Assembly (NCBI GenBank): GCA_030620115.1
Contig: JAUXFG010000033.1
Coordinates: 1-32,145 of the forward strand
DNA from: Candidatus Fermentibacterota bacterium
GTDB lineage: Bacteria > JAFGKV01
Reading direction: 5' to 3'
Length of the DNA: 32,145 nucleotides
The stretch's first letter is position 1, and every line of letters begins with the position of its first letter. The notes below the pieces were generated by a model that ran no database searches, had not been told where the DNA came from, and was given only the letters and a program-made list of their open reading frames with translations. This document shows, piece after piece, positions 1 to 7,163 of the stretch. A program made the translations under genes and the position numbers.

Positions 1-87
1 GACCTCCGCCTTGTTTGGATATCCGTACAGATTTCCCATCGCTGCACACGATACTAGAAGAAGGCTTAGTAGGATTAGCCGCTTCAT
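1..87 (-). CDS. N-terminal end of a predicted lipoprotein (partial, runs off left edge)
   Basis: Only the first 29 codons are inside the window, so the function of the mature protein cannot be read. The reading frame begins with ATG at base 87 (minus strand). A clear purine-rich ribosome binding site (GGGAGG) lies about 8 bases upstream. The protein starts MKRLILLSLLLVSCAAMG: two basic residues, a leucine-rich hydrophobic core, and LVSC, which fits a lipobox with the acylated cysteine at residue 14. Established knowledge: such a signal is cleaved by signal peptidase II and the protein is anchored to the inner or outer membrane. The reading frame is open to the window edge. It is too short to appear as a long ORF but start, SD and signal peptide agree. 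A non-lipidated signal peptide is the alternative. Confidence 0.7.
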   Translation of the reverse strand, partial: MKRLILLSLLLVSCAAMGNLYGYPNKAEV

Positions 88-598
88 GACACTACCTCCC
101 GATTCCCCATGGGATATTGCATTTCACAGGGCATTCCTTTAGTTTTTGGTCAGCGGCCAGCGCTGATATGAAATTTGTAATATTGCCACGAGGAATGCAA
201 CAAGAAAAAGCCAGAAAACCACTTGCGATGTGCCGGACTGCCGAACTATAGATTATTATGCATGTCTCATATGTACAGAGGAATCTCTGCGACCCCCCAT
301 CGGGGTCCAGGCTGACATGCCAACTGGCATCACGATTGGTCCACAACAACTCCCAGAGAAGCATCCGCACCACGCCGTGTTCAATTGTTTGTATCAAACC
401 TTGAGGTCTCGAGCCCCCTGAGCACAAGAATCGATATCTGATAATAGTCTAGTAAATCCATGGATTTACTAGACTATTATCAGAATGCCAAAATCCCGGT
501 GGTTCTGAGATTGAATGCAGGACGCTGGTGCACCGTATCCCGCCAGCAGGTTGACGCTGATCGATATCGCTTCATCGTGGGCCTGCGGAAGCCGTGGC
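88..598. other. Gene-poor stretch with a perfect palindrome
   Basis: I see no convincing gene here. Reading frames of 60-110 codons exist on both strands but lack a good ribosome binding site and recognisable composition. The leader of the minus-strand lipoprotein gene occupies the first few dozen bases. A 48-bp perfect palindrome sits at 437-484. The right edge abuts the inverted-repeat element that begins at 599. Confidence 0.6.
437..484. repeat. 48-bp perfect palindrome with no loop
   Basis: The two 24-base halves (437-460 and 461-484) are exact reverse complements, centred on CCATGG, and symmetry stops abruptly on both sides. It is AT-richer than its surroundings. In DNA it could extrude a cruciform, and as RNA it would form a 24-bp hairpin without room for a loop. 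No T-run follows, so it is not a standard terminator. It may be a genuine binding or recombination site, or a fold-back join created in amplification or assembly; the sequence alone cannot decide. Confidence 0.9.
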
Positions 599-1701
599 TA
601 ACCCGGACTTCTCATCAGCCTTCTGCTACAACGGCGGATATGGCGCCGCCTGCTTCGTTACGCTCTATCGGTCGCCCTCGGCGGTCGGGGTAGAGCTGGG
701 GCGCGCGCACATTAGGGAAACCGGAGGATATCACTACGTCTTTCGACATAGTCCGTAATCCGGCTCCCATAGCCACGTTTCCCCAGGCCCCCCTACGATC
801 CCGCACGGTCGGATTTCCCGAGTTACGGTTCTGACCCTGGCTTGTACTCCCGCTGCCTTTCCGGTGTCGAGGAAACTTAAATGCTGACTCATATTCACCC
901 CTCTCGACCTCGGTTTACATGCAGGCATAGGTCTATCTTCGAATGGTTGCGGGTTTCCCCAGCACTGCGTCTAGGACCGCACCAAAGACCCGCCAGGTGC
1001 CCAGAGCTCCTTTGCCTGTTCGAGGCGTTACCTCTCACAGTGTGACGTCTCGCATCACATCAGAGGACATTACCCCTCCTTCATCGCTCCTACGGGCTCA
1101 CGCGCCAGACCAAAACCCTCCCACCAATTTCGATTTCCTTATTCGATGGGTCTTTGTCCCGCGGCTGACGCGGGATCCCTGCTGGGAGTTGGCCCTTCCC
1201 GACATTAGCTTTGTGTTCCTTGCGTGGGTGCTCGGACCCCTACCCCGTTGTGCCTCTTCGGTGCACTTACCCGTTTCTTCCCGAAGAGCTTCGGTCTCAC
1301 GTTCGCGATAACACGTTCGACGCAACAAAAATATATCCCCTGTAGCAACTTCACCAGGGTCTCCTTTCTCGGGGCTGCAGTCATTCCGTTATGTTCGGGC
1401 TCCCATCCCGCCATGGCGGGACTAGACCTTCAGGTTGCTCCCACCATACGGCTCTATTGCCGTACAGCGACCAGGCCGTTTACACCACGCAACAATCATG
1501 CGGTTACCCTACCATGAACTGTGGTATCGCTACATGTCCGAAACCGGGCAATTGACATGACAGGACTTTCACCTGTTGGATCACAACATTGTCGGTTGCT
1601 CCTATCGCAGAGGATATGCCTGCGAGGTCTTCAGTCGCAAGCCTCGCATTTGGAATAATTTCGGCGATTTCGCTTCGAAACCCGGTGAGAAATCCGGGTT
1701 A
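599..1701 (-). mobile_element. 1.1-kb element with 18-bp terminal inverted repeats and structured-RNA-like interior
   Basis: The left end (599-616, TAACCCGGACTTCTCATC) and right end (1684-1701) are inverted repeats matching at 16 of 18 positions. The last ~95 bases (1607-1698) recur as the right end of a 201-bp element at 5058-5258, so the ends define a repeat family. No transposase or reverse transcriptase is present. The interior reads as structured RNA on the minus strand: many short GC hairpins, GAAA-type loops and a GGTGAAAGTCC motif near 1565-1575 flanked by AACA/TGTC, as in the 5' part of many bacterial group II introns. I could not find a convincing domain V, so a complete active intron is not supported. 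Alternatives are an intron remnant carried in a non-autonomous element, or an unrelated large noncoding RNA. Confidence 0.5.
734..892 (-). CDS. Possible 52-residue reading frame inside the repeat element
   Basis: The frame starts with ATG at 892, preceded by GAGAGGGGTGAAT, a plausible ribosome binding site. It encodes a 52-residue peptide beginning MSQHLSFLDTGKAAG with no domain I recognise. Its place, roughly 680 bases downstream of the intron-like 5' motif on the same strand, is where group II introns usually begin their encoded protein in domain IV. It could be the stub of such a protein, but it does not look like a reverse transcriptase N-terminus that I know. Because the whole element is structured and GC-rich, a chance frame is a serious alternative. 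Confidence 0.2.
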   Translation of the reverse strand: MSQHLSFLDTGKAAGVQARVRTVTREIRPCGIVGGPGETWLWEPDYGLCRKT

Positions 1702-2095
1702 GTGACGCTGGATGGAAGATGAGTTCAGTGAACCAGAAAGAAGTCAAGGGAAAGCGGTGAACTCCAATCCTGACCATAATCCTCTGTTGCCTATTTGGAG
1801 TAGGTCCTTGAGAAATGAGTTGATCAGCCGCATACATCCCCTCACCACTATGGTCTCTTCCCATCTCCGACCATAAAATGCCCTATGAGAATCCCATAGC
1901 GCCTCGCATGGCCTACCCCGACCCGCTGCCCGGGGCAGCGCGAAGACGGCTCCGTCCAATACATCTTATCCCGAATACTGCTCCGCAACCGCTTGCCTCC
2001 GTCCGCAAACGTGCTATACTCATAGCACTCGGGATAAAGCGTTATTCGTTAGGCATTTGAGCAGAAGCACATTTCTTATCAATCAGGGATGCTTT
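1702..2095. other. Intergenic stretch with nested hairpins, no gene recognised
   Basis: No gene is supported. A minus-strand frame of 71 codons (1744-1959) has no good start signal and no recognisable motif. Near the right end there are nested inverted repeats: outer arms TTATCCCGA (1966-1974) and TCGGGATAA (2029-2037), and an inner hairpin GTGCTAT/ATAGCAC (2011-2017 and 2022-2028) with a four-base loop. These lie upstream of the truncated nuclease-like gene. They could be a leader structure or a trace of a small mobile repeat. Confidence 0.5.
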
Positions 2096-2290
2096 ATGGA
2101 GAATCGCAGAGATTCACCTGCAGGATTAGCCTTCGAGATGCAAGTATATGAAGCAGTGAGGCGAGTCCTTGATGATAGGCGGCTCGGTCTGCGAAAGAAC
2201 TCCTGGAAGGTATTCCACAGGAAGGGGTATTCCTCAATGGTTCGTGGCAAGCCAATGACCAATTCCTTGCCAAAGGAGCATAGCATATGA
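2096..2290 (+). pseudogene. N-terminal fragment of a restriction-endonuclease-like protein
   Basis: The frame gives 64 residues starting MENRRDSPAG, with AGGGA a few bases before the ATG. The segment AFEMQVYEAVRRVLDD followed by KVFHRKGYSS resembles the N-terminus of a family of roughly 150-residue PDDEXK-type nuclease-like proteins in which a KGYYS-type motif leads into the acidic catalytic strands. Here the frame departs from that pattern right after KGYSS and stops at 2290, overlapping the tldD start codon (ATGA, 2287-2290). The catalytic half is absent, so I read it as a truncated remnant. A real small protein that is translationally coupled to tldD is the alternative. The family assignment rests on pattern memory and is moderate at best. 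Confidence 0.45.
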
Positions 2291-3735
2291 GAGAGCTAAC
2301 CGATCTTGCTCTGGACGTCGCACGTACTGCCGGGGCGAGTTTTGCGGATGTGCGTTTTGTCGAGGAGAAAGAGAATCGGATCTATGTTGAGCGTCGTTCG
2401 CTCAAGCTCATAGACGAGACCGAGAGCTTTGGGTATGGCGTTCGCGTCTTGGTCAACGGTGCGTGGGGATTCGCTTCCAGCACTCATTTTGCGAAGGACG
2501 ATGTTGCCAGGACAGCCCAACGTGCAGTAGCCACCGCCAAAGCTTCGAGCTTGGTCCCGAAAGCCATCCAGGCTGTTATGGCACCCGAACCGGCGCATGT
2601 TGATACGTGCAAAGGCCCGTGTCTGGAGGACCCCTTCGAGGTTCCAACCGCCGAGAAGGCCGAGTTGCTCCTCGATGCATGTAATACTATGCTAAGCGTC
2701 CCGAGTATTGCCGCAGCTTGGGGTTTATTGTGGTTCATAAAGCTACGTCGTGTCATAGCCAATACTGATGGCAGCTACCTCGACCTTTCCAATTGTTTCT
2801 CGAACCCTATGCTTGAGGCTGTCGCTGTTATTAACGGTGAATCACAAGAAAGAAACTACACCGGTGGCGCAAGTCAGGCTGGGTATGAGTTCATCCGCCA
2901 GATTGATCTTGTTGGCAACGCGAGAAAATGGGCCGAGGAAGCAGTTCTCAAAGCCAAGGCTGACGATTGCCCTGCGGGTGTTATGGATCTTGTTCTCGAT
3001 CCGCACCATCTAGCCTTAACCATGCACGAGTCGGTGGGACATCCCACGGAGCTGGATCGTATACTTGGCTGGGAGGCCAACATGGCGGGGAGGAGCTTCA
3101 TCTCACCAAGCGATATCGGCTCGATGCGCTACGGTAACGAGTTGATCAACTTCACCGTCGACAACGGTCTCGATGGGGGGTTAGGCAGTTGGTTCTACGA
3201 TGACGACGGTGTCGAAATGAAATCCTTTCCCCTCATCAAAGACGGCATCCTGAAGAACTTGGGTACGACCAGAGAGACTGCCCCAATCATAGGCCAGGAC
3301 TTCTCAAACGGCTGTTGTCGTGCACAAGGCTTCCAGAATGTTCCGATCAACCGGCAACCTAATCTGTATATGGAGCCGGGCGAAGATGATAGCGTTACTC
3401 CGGAAGATTTGATCTCCGAGGTGGATAGAGGCATCTACATCGAAGGAAGGGGCAGCTTTTCTATCGACCAGATGCGCAACAATTTTCAATTCGGCGGCGA
3501 CATGTTCTGGATGATCGAGGAAGGTAGACTGACGAAACCCCTGAAGAAGGTTACCTATCAAGCACAGACCAGGCAGTTCTGGGCGAGCTGCGATCGTATT
3601 GCAGGGAAGAGATTCTGGAAACCTTTCGGTATATGGAATTGTGGGAAGGGTGAGCCAGCGCAGCGCATGATGATGACCCACGGGGCGAGTTTCTGCCGGT
3701 TCCGGGGAATCGACGTTGGGGGTGCGAGACTATGA
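2287..3735 (+). CDS. tldD: TldD-family metalloprotease
   Basis: This 482-residue protein is the catalytic half of the TldD/TldE protease, a cytoplasmic heterodimer that degrades unfolded peptides and matures some ribosomally made modified peptides. The key motif is HESVGH at residues 247-252, the family's HExxxH zinc motif, followed by TELDRILGWEANMAG. The C-terminal part has NCGKGEP and a late cysteine (C470 in FCRFRGIDVGG) placed where TldD proteins supply a third zinc ligand. The length matches the family (about 460-500). The ATG at 2287 has AAAGGAG upstream, inside the preceding truncated frame. The last four bases overlap the start of tldE (ATGA), so the two are translationally coupled, as expected for subunits made in equal amounts. 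No candidate precursor peptide substrate is obvious nearby. The family assignment is secure. Confidence 0.94.
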   Translation: MRELTDLALDVARTAGASFADVRFVEEKENRIYVERRSLKLIDETESFGYGVRVLVNGAWGFASSTHFAKDDVARTAQRAVATAKASSLVPKAIQAVMAPEPAHVDTCKGPCLEDPFEVPTAEKAELLLDACNTMLSVPSIAAAWGLLWFIKLRRVIANTDGSYLDLSNCFSNPMLEAVAVINGESQERNYTGGASQAGYEFIRQIDLVGNARKWAEEAVLKAKADDCPAGVMDLVLDPHHLALTMHESVGHPTELDRILGWEANMAGRSFISPSDIGSMRYGNELINFTVDNGLDGGLGSWFYDDDGVEMKSFPLIKDGILKNLGTTRETAPIIGQDFSNGCCRAQGFQNVPINRQPNLYMEPGEDDSVTPEDLISEVDRGIYIEGRGSFSIDQMRNNFQFGGDMFWMIEEGRLTKPLKKVTYQAQTRQFWASCDRIAGKRFWKPFGIWNCGKGEPAQRMMMTHGASFCRFRGIDVGGARL

Positions 3736-5030
3736 TGCGAAAAAGAAACGAGATAGAAGCCCTGCTAGATGATGTGTTGTCACTTGTAACTGCGCCTCAT
3801 GCACAGGCGACTTTCGAGTACAAAGATCGCCTGGCTACTCGATTCGCGGAAAATGCAATTACACAGAATCTCTCTGGTGAGGAGGAGAGTATCAGCCTGA
3901 CCGTAGCCTTCGGCAGCAGACACGGCAGCTCCATAACCAACAGGATAGACACGGAGTCGTTGGCGAAACTGGTCACCAGAACAGAGGCAATTGCACGAAA
4001 CTCTCCTCAAGACCCCGAGTATGTCGCGCCACCGGGGCCACAACAATATCCAGTTGTACCAAAACGGTTTTTCGATGATGTTCTTGCGATAAGGCCGGAG
4101 GTGCTTGCTGGAAGTATCGGCAAAGTGACTACCATTGCCAAGGCAGATGGCTACCAAGCCAGCGGTCTTATTGAAGCAGGCTCCTCGGTTAGGGCATTGG
4201 CGAATTCAAACGGACTCTTCGCATACGATCAGCACACCGACTTCTCATTCTCCACAACCATACATGGACCGTGTGGAAGCGGGTCGGCATCCGGATACAG
4301 CAACTCAAAAGAGGGTGTCAACGCAGGGATTCTTGGTCAGAAGGCACTCCAGACCGCTATTAGTGCTCAGAATCCGGAGACCATCGAGCCTGGAGATTAC
4401 ACAGTCATTATGGAACCACAGGCGGTGATTGATTTCCTTGTCTTTCTGCCACGGGACATGGATGCTCGTGACGCGGACGAAGGGACCACTGTTTTCGCCG
4501 ATAAGACGGGCGCCAAGCTTTTCGCCAACCGGATCAGCATCTCCACCGAGATTGATGATCCGGGGCTCCCGGCTGCCCCTTTTGGGGAAGATGGACTCCC
4601 GGCCAGACGTACTGTCTGGGTTAAAGAGGGAATAATCAGACGTCTTAGACATGACCGTTTCTGGGCGCAGCACAAAAACACAGAGCCCGACCCGATTTTT
4701 CAGCCGATCTTCATCTCCGGTGGGAAGGGTTCCGTTGAGGATCTTGTGAGGAATTGCCGGAGAGGACTCTTGGTGAAGAAATTGTGGTATATCAGATATG
4801 TCGATCGCAAAGAACTGCTTCTCACCGGAATGACCCGAAATGGGCTTTTCCTCGTAGAGAATGGGAAGATTGTTCGTCCGGTGGGGAATCTTCGTTTCAA
4901 CGAGTCGCCGGTAGTCTTTCTGCAGAATGTTGTTTCGTTGAGCGAACCACAATATGTTGGAGGATGGGCCAAAGTGCCTGCCATAATGAGTGAAGGTTTC
5001 ACGTTCAGCTCAACGACTGACTCGTTGTAG
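3732..5030 (+). CDS. tldE: TldE/PmbA-family subunit of the TldD/TldE protease
   Basis: This 432-residue protein is the partner of TldD. In characterised pairs TldE lacks the zinc site and forms the other half of the barrel through which peptides are fed; no HExxxH motif is present here, in agreement. Family features are the N-terminal strand with RFAENAITQN, the middle HTDFSFSTTIHG region, and the C-terminal half with GNLRFNESPV, which resembles the conserved ending of PmbA/TldE proteins. The start ATG overlaps the tldD stop, and a second in-frame ATG follows at once (3735), so the exact first residue is uncertain by one. No terminator is seen after the stop; an inverted-repeat element begins about 28 bases downstream. 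A second TldD-like role is unlikely because of the missing metal motif. Confidence 0.91.
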   Translation: MMRKRNEIEALLDDVLSLVTAPHAQATFEYKDRLATRFAENAITQNLSGEEESISLTVAFGSRHGSSITNRIDTESLAKLVTRTEAIARNSPQDPEYVAPPGPQQYPVVPKRFFDDVLAIRPEVLAGSIGKVTTIAKADGYQASGLIEAGSSVRALANSNGLFAYDQHTDFSFSTTIHGPCGSGSASGYSNSKEGVNAGILGQKALQTAISAQNPETIEPGDYTVIMEPQAVIDFLVFLPRDMDARDADEGTTVFADKTGAKLFANRISISTEIDDPGLPAAPFGEDGLPARRTVWVKEGIIRRLRHDRFWAQHKNTEPDPIFQPIFISGGKGSVEDLVRNCRRGLLVKKLWYIRYVDRKELLLTGMTRNGLFLVENGKIVRPVGNLRFNESPVVFLQNVVSLSEPQYVGGWAKVPAIMSEGFTFSSTTDSL

Positions 5031-5057
5031 CACAAAGCAGCCTTGAGCCGCAACCAA

Positions 5058-5258
5058 CCCGGACTTCTCACCTATTTCGGGCTGCAGTCCCGCGTGAGAC
5101 GCGGGATTACGCTCCGTCGGAATCCAGATACTTCGCTGACGCTCAGCATCCCGCGTCTGACGCGGGACAGAGGATACGCCTGCGGGGTCCTCCGTCGCAA
5201 GCCTTGCAGCCAGAGCCAACTACACCGTTTCGCGACGAAAGCCGGTGAGAAGTTCGGG
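5058..5258. mobile_element. 201-bp short relative of the 599-1701 inverted-repeat element
   Basis: The left end CCCGGACTTCTCACC (5058-5072) and right end GGTGAGAAGTTCGGG (5244-5258) are inverted repeats matching at 14 of 15 positions. The right ~94 bases align with 1607-1698 of the larger element; the stretch from AGAGGATA to the first GCA matches at about 35 of 40 positions. Two small hairpins built on CCCGCG...CGCGGG lie inside. The layout (short, no gene, inverted ends, intergenic) is that of a MITE-like repeat. It sits just after tldE. Confidence 0.65.
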
Positions 5259-5338
5259 ATAGGAACGGAGTGGATCAGTTCTGGCCTGGTTCTGTTTGCC
5301 CGTATTCGGCCCCCCACGAGAGGTCGCTGGTGTGTAAG

Positions 5339-5356
5339 GGGGAGCCGTAGCTCCCC
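5339..5356. repeat. Short GC hairpin
   Basis: A seven-base stem GGGGAGC/GCTCCCC closes a CGTA tetraloop. It lies between tldE and the DUF4019 gene. It is not followed by a run of T, so it is a weak terminator candidate at best; a leader structure is equally possible. Confidence 0.4.
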
Positions 5357-5515
5357 AGGAAGGCTGGACCCCTGACCCCCTGGAGGAATGGAGCTAATGA
5401 GGAATAAAACCTTTCTTCGTGGAGTATATTGATTAGAAAACAGTCTGCTGGTTGACCGGATGCAGAAACCGTGGACTGCCGGCGGAGAGACTGAACCTCG
5501 AGAATGGAGGCAGAA

Positions 5516-5962
5516 ATGAGATCAATACTGGTCGCGCTCGTTGTGGTGCTTCTGGTCCCTCTCCTATTAGTACACGCAGACACTGAGAGCACCAAAGAAG
5601 AAGCAGAAATCGCCAGCCCTGAACAGCAGGCCATTGCTTCTGCAGAAACGTGGCTGGTCCTGGTTGATGAGGGAGATTATCAGAAAAGCTGGGAAACAGC
5701 GGCCGAGTACTTCAAGCAGGCGATCACCCAGGAGCAGTGGGAACAGAGTCTAAGGGCTGTGAGGCCACCGCTGGGGGCTGTCATATCACGCGAAGTGAGC
5801 TCTGCTACCTACGCCACCGAGCTGCCCGGAGCTCCCGACGGGGAATACGTCGCAATCCAGTTCGATAGCTCCTTCGAGAACAAGAAATCTGCTGTTGAGA
5901 CCGTCACTCCTATGAAAGAGGATGATGGATTCTGGAAGGTGTCGGGCTACTACATTAAGTAG
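5516..5962 (+). CDS. DUF4019 family exported protein
   Basis: The 148-residue product begins MRSILVALVVVLLVPLLLVHA, a clear Sec signal peptide with a likely cut after VHA. I chose ATG 5516 because GGAGG (5506-5510) lies five bases upstream; an ATG at 5504 overlaps that site and is less likely. The mature part has the hallmark pattern of DUF4019: a tryptophan helix (AETWLVLVDEGDYQKSWE), FKQAITQEQWEQ, VRPPLG, and the ending LPGAPDGEYVAIQFDSSFENK...VTPMKEDDGFWKVSGYYIK. The family's function is unknown; its fold is thought to resemble small periplasmic alpha+beta proteins. It is monocistronic as far as the sequence shows and faces the acetylation operon tail to tail. No terminator is visible downstream. 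Confidence 0.85.
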   Translation: MRSILVALVVVLLVPLLLVHADTESTKEEAEIASPEQQAIASAETWLVLVDEGDYQKSWETAAEYFKQAITQEQWEQSLRAVRPPLGAVISREVSSATYATELPGAPDGEYVAIQFDSSFENKKSAVETVTPMKEDDGFWKVSGYYIK

Positions 5963-6003
5963 ATCCCGTGTCGAAGCTCCCGAGAATGGCATCCGCCGCG
6001 GGA

Positions 6004-6049
6004 GTGAGAAATCTGGGATGATGTCCCGCGCGAACCCGAACCTCTCACC
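6004..6049. repeat. Pair of solo ends of the inverted-repeat family
   Basis: GTGAGAAATCTGGGAT (6004-6019) resembles the right end of the elements at 599-1701 and 5058-5258, and AACCCGAACCTCTCACC (6033-6049) resembles their left end. They are in reversed order with about 13 bases between, in the short convergent space between the DUF4019 gene and the acetylation operon. This could be a degraded copy or the joint of two copies. Confidence 0.4.
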
Positions 6050-6082
6050 AGCTTTCGCAGGTCATACCCTTTTTCTATTGTC

Positions 6083-7135
6083 TCATAGCAACGGTACCTT
6101 CTGCCATCCGGAGCTTTCCGTGAATTCTCTCGCTCCGAAGCACCAGATCACCAGCTTCTTGCCCGCCAGGTGGGCTCCGTCGGCGCGGGCGCGGCGCATG
6201 AGATTAATTCGCGCGGGCGTGGCGCCGGATCCCCGGACCGCGACCAGATCCATGGGGCGGCCGAGTTCAAGAGCGAGTTGATCCGGAAGACCGGCTCCCC
6301 GGGCGTGCATGTCGTCACCATCATGGAAGACCAGATCGTAGCTGTCTCCCAGGAGTACCACGGAACTTGAGCGGTCCGGAGGGATAGGCGTCGATCCTGC
6401 TGATGAGGCCAGCCCCACGAATCGGGCCCGTAAGCGTTCCTTGGTTGTTTGCTCTCCCAGTGCTTTCCAGAGGTCTCCTCCAATCTCCATGAATCGCCAT
6501 TCATGTACGATTTCCGACAGGGACGACGGTTCGAGCCAACCGCGGCGTACAAGCTCCGCTCTGATCTCCCGTGCGGCGATGACGCATCCGTTGCTTGACC
6601 AGTGTGTGTCGGTCCTGCAATAGAGGGGCCCATTGCTGTCCCCGCGTGCTTCGATAAAGGAGGGGAGCAGGTCGAGGACCGCGATCCCCCGGTCGCGAAG
6701 CAAATCGTAGAAGGCCTGGTGATACGGATCGAGACGGTTCGATTCGACCGCAGTCAATGAGACTTCATTAGATATCATTTCAGGATAGACCATGGCTTTT
6801 GGAGGCACAGGCACCAGCAGGAGTTCGATGCCCAGCTCGATGAGTTGATTCCTGAAGTCAACAATGGCCGGAAGGGGATCAGCGTGCTCCGGCCGCGTGG
6901 CTCTGCTGATTTCAGCGGCCGCAGGTCCCCAGAAAATGCCCAGTCCGATATGCCGCAATTCGGGACCGAAGAACAGCCATCCATCTTTTCCCGTGGATAC
7001 TAGGTGGTCGCTCTGCTCCACGGCAATCCACCGGTCCCAACACGCGGCCCGAAAGAATTCCGCTTCATCCGGAGGTCGGCCGGCGCAGCTCAGAATGAGA
7101 CCGAATGATACCAGTATTGAGAGATTGAATTTCAT
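6083..7135 (-). CDS. AlgX/AlgJ-like SGNH O-acetyltransferase-type lipoprotein
   Basis: The 350-residue protein starts MKFNLSILVSFGLILSCAG; LILSC is a lipobox with the acylated cysteine at residue 17. It carries the AlgX/AlgJ SGNH-hydrolase-like fold: GWLFFGPEL near residue 52, LLLVPVPPKAMVYPE (105-119), RTDTHWSSNG (174-183) and LLGDSYD (261-267). By analogy with AlgX, whose triad is Ser-His-Asp, the catalytic residues would be S265, H178 and D176. Such proteins transfer acetyl groups, delivered across the membrane by an MBOAT protein, onto a polysaccharide in the periplasm. It is the last gene of a four-gene operon, 28 bases after a larger paralogue, and lacks that paralogue's C-terminal domain. 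No carbohydrate-binding module is visible. The exact polymer is unknown. The family call is firm; the acetyltransferase activity is inferred. Confidence 0.83.
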   Translation of the reverse strand: MKFNLSILVSFGLILSCAGRPPDEAEFFRAACWDRWIAVEQSDHLVSTGKDGWLFFGPELRHIGLGIFWGPAAAEISRATRPEHADPLPAIVDFRNQLIELGIELLLVPVPPKAMVYPEMISNEVSLTAVESNRLDPYHQAFYDLLRDRGIAVLDLLPSFIEARGDSNGPLYCRTDTHWSSNGCVIAAREIRAELVRRGWLEPSSLSEIVHEWRFMEIGGDLWKALGEQTTKERLRARFVGLASSAGSTPIPPDRSSSVVLLGDSYDLVFHDGDDMHARGAGLPDQLALELGRPMDLVAVRGSGATPARINLMRRARADGAHLAGKKLVIWCFGAREFTESSGWQKVPLL

Positions 7136-7163
7136 TTCATAGCCTGCCCTTTATGAACGGCAA

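Noticed and set aside
92-427. 111-codon minus-strand frame
   Set aside because: No ribosome binding site, odd composition, and it overlaps the leader of the lipoprotein gene.
943-1517. Plus-strand frames of 97-122 codons in the repeat element
   Set aside because: Ser/Arg/Pro-rich translations typical of the antisense of structured GC-rich sequence; no start signals.
560-1700. Antisense 23S rRNA fragment
   Set aside because: The dense GC hairpins recall rRNA, but none of the conserved 23S strings I know are present and the inverted-repeat ends better explain the boundaries.
1985-2055. Integron attC site (CGTTAGGC before the nuclease-like frame)
   Set aside because: A GTTAGGC core box is present at 2048-2054, but no matching partner box (RYYYAAC) at the right distance and no integrase is seen.
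4305-4952. 215-codon minus-strand frame inside tldE
   Set aside because: A shadow of the well-supported tldE reading frame.
5396-5431. 11-codon leader-like frame with GGAGG-like site before the DUF4019 gene
   Set aside because: Too short to judge, far from the next start, and without regulatory codons or attenuator hairpins.
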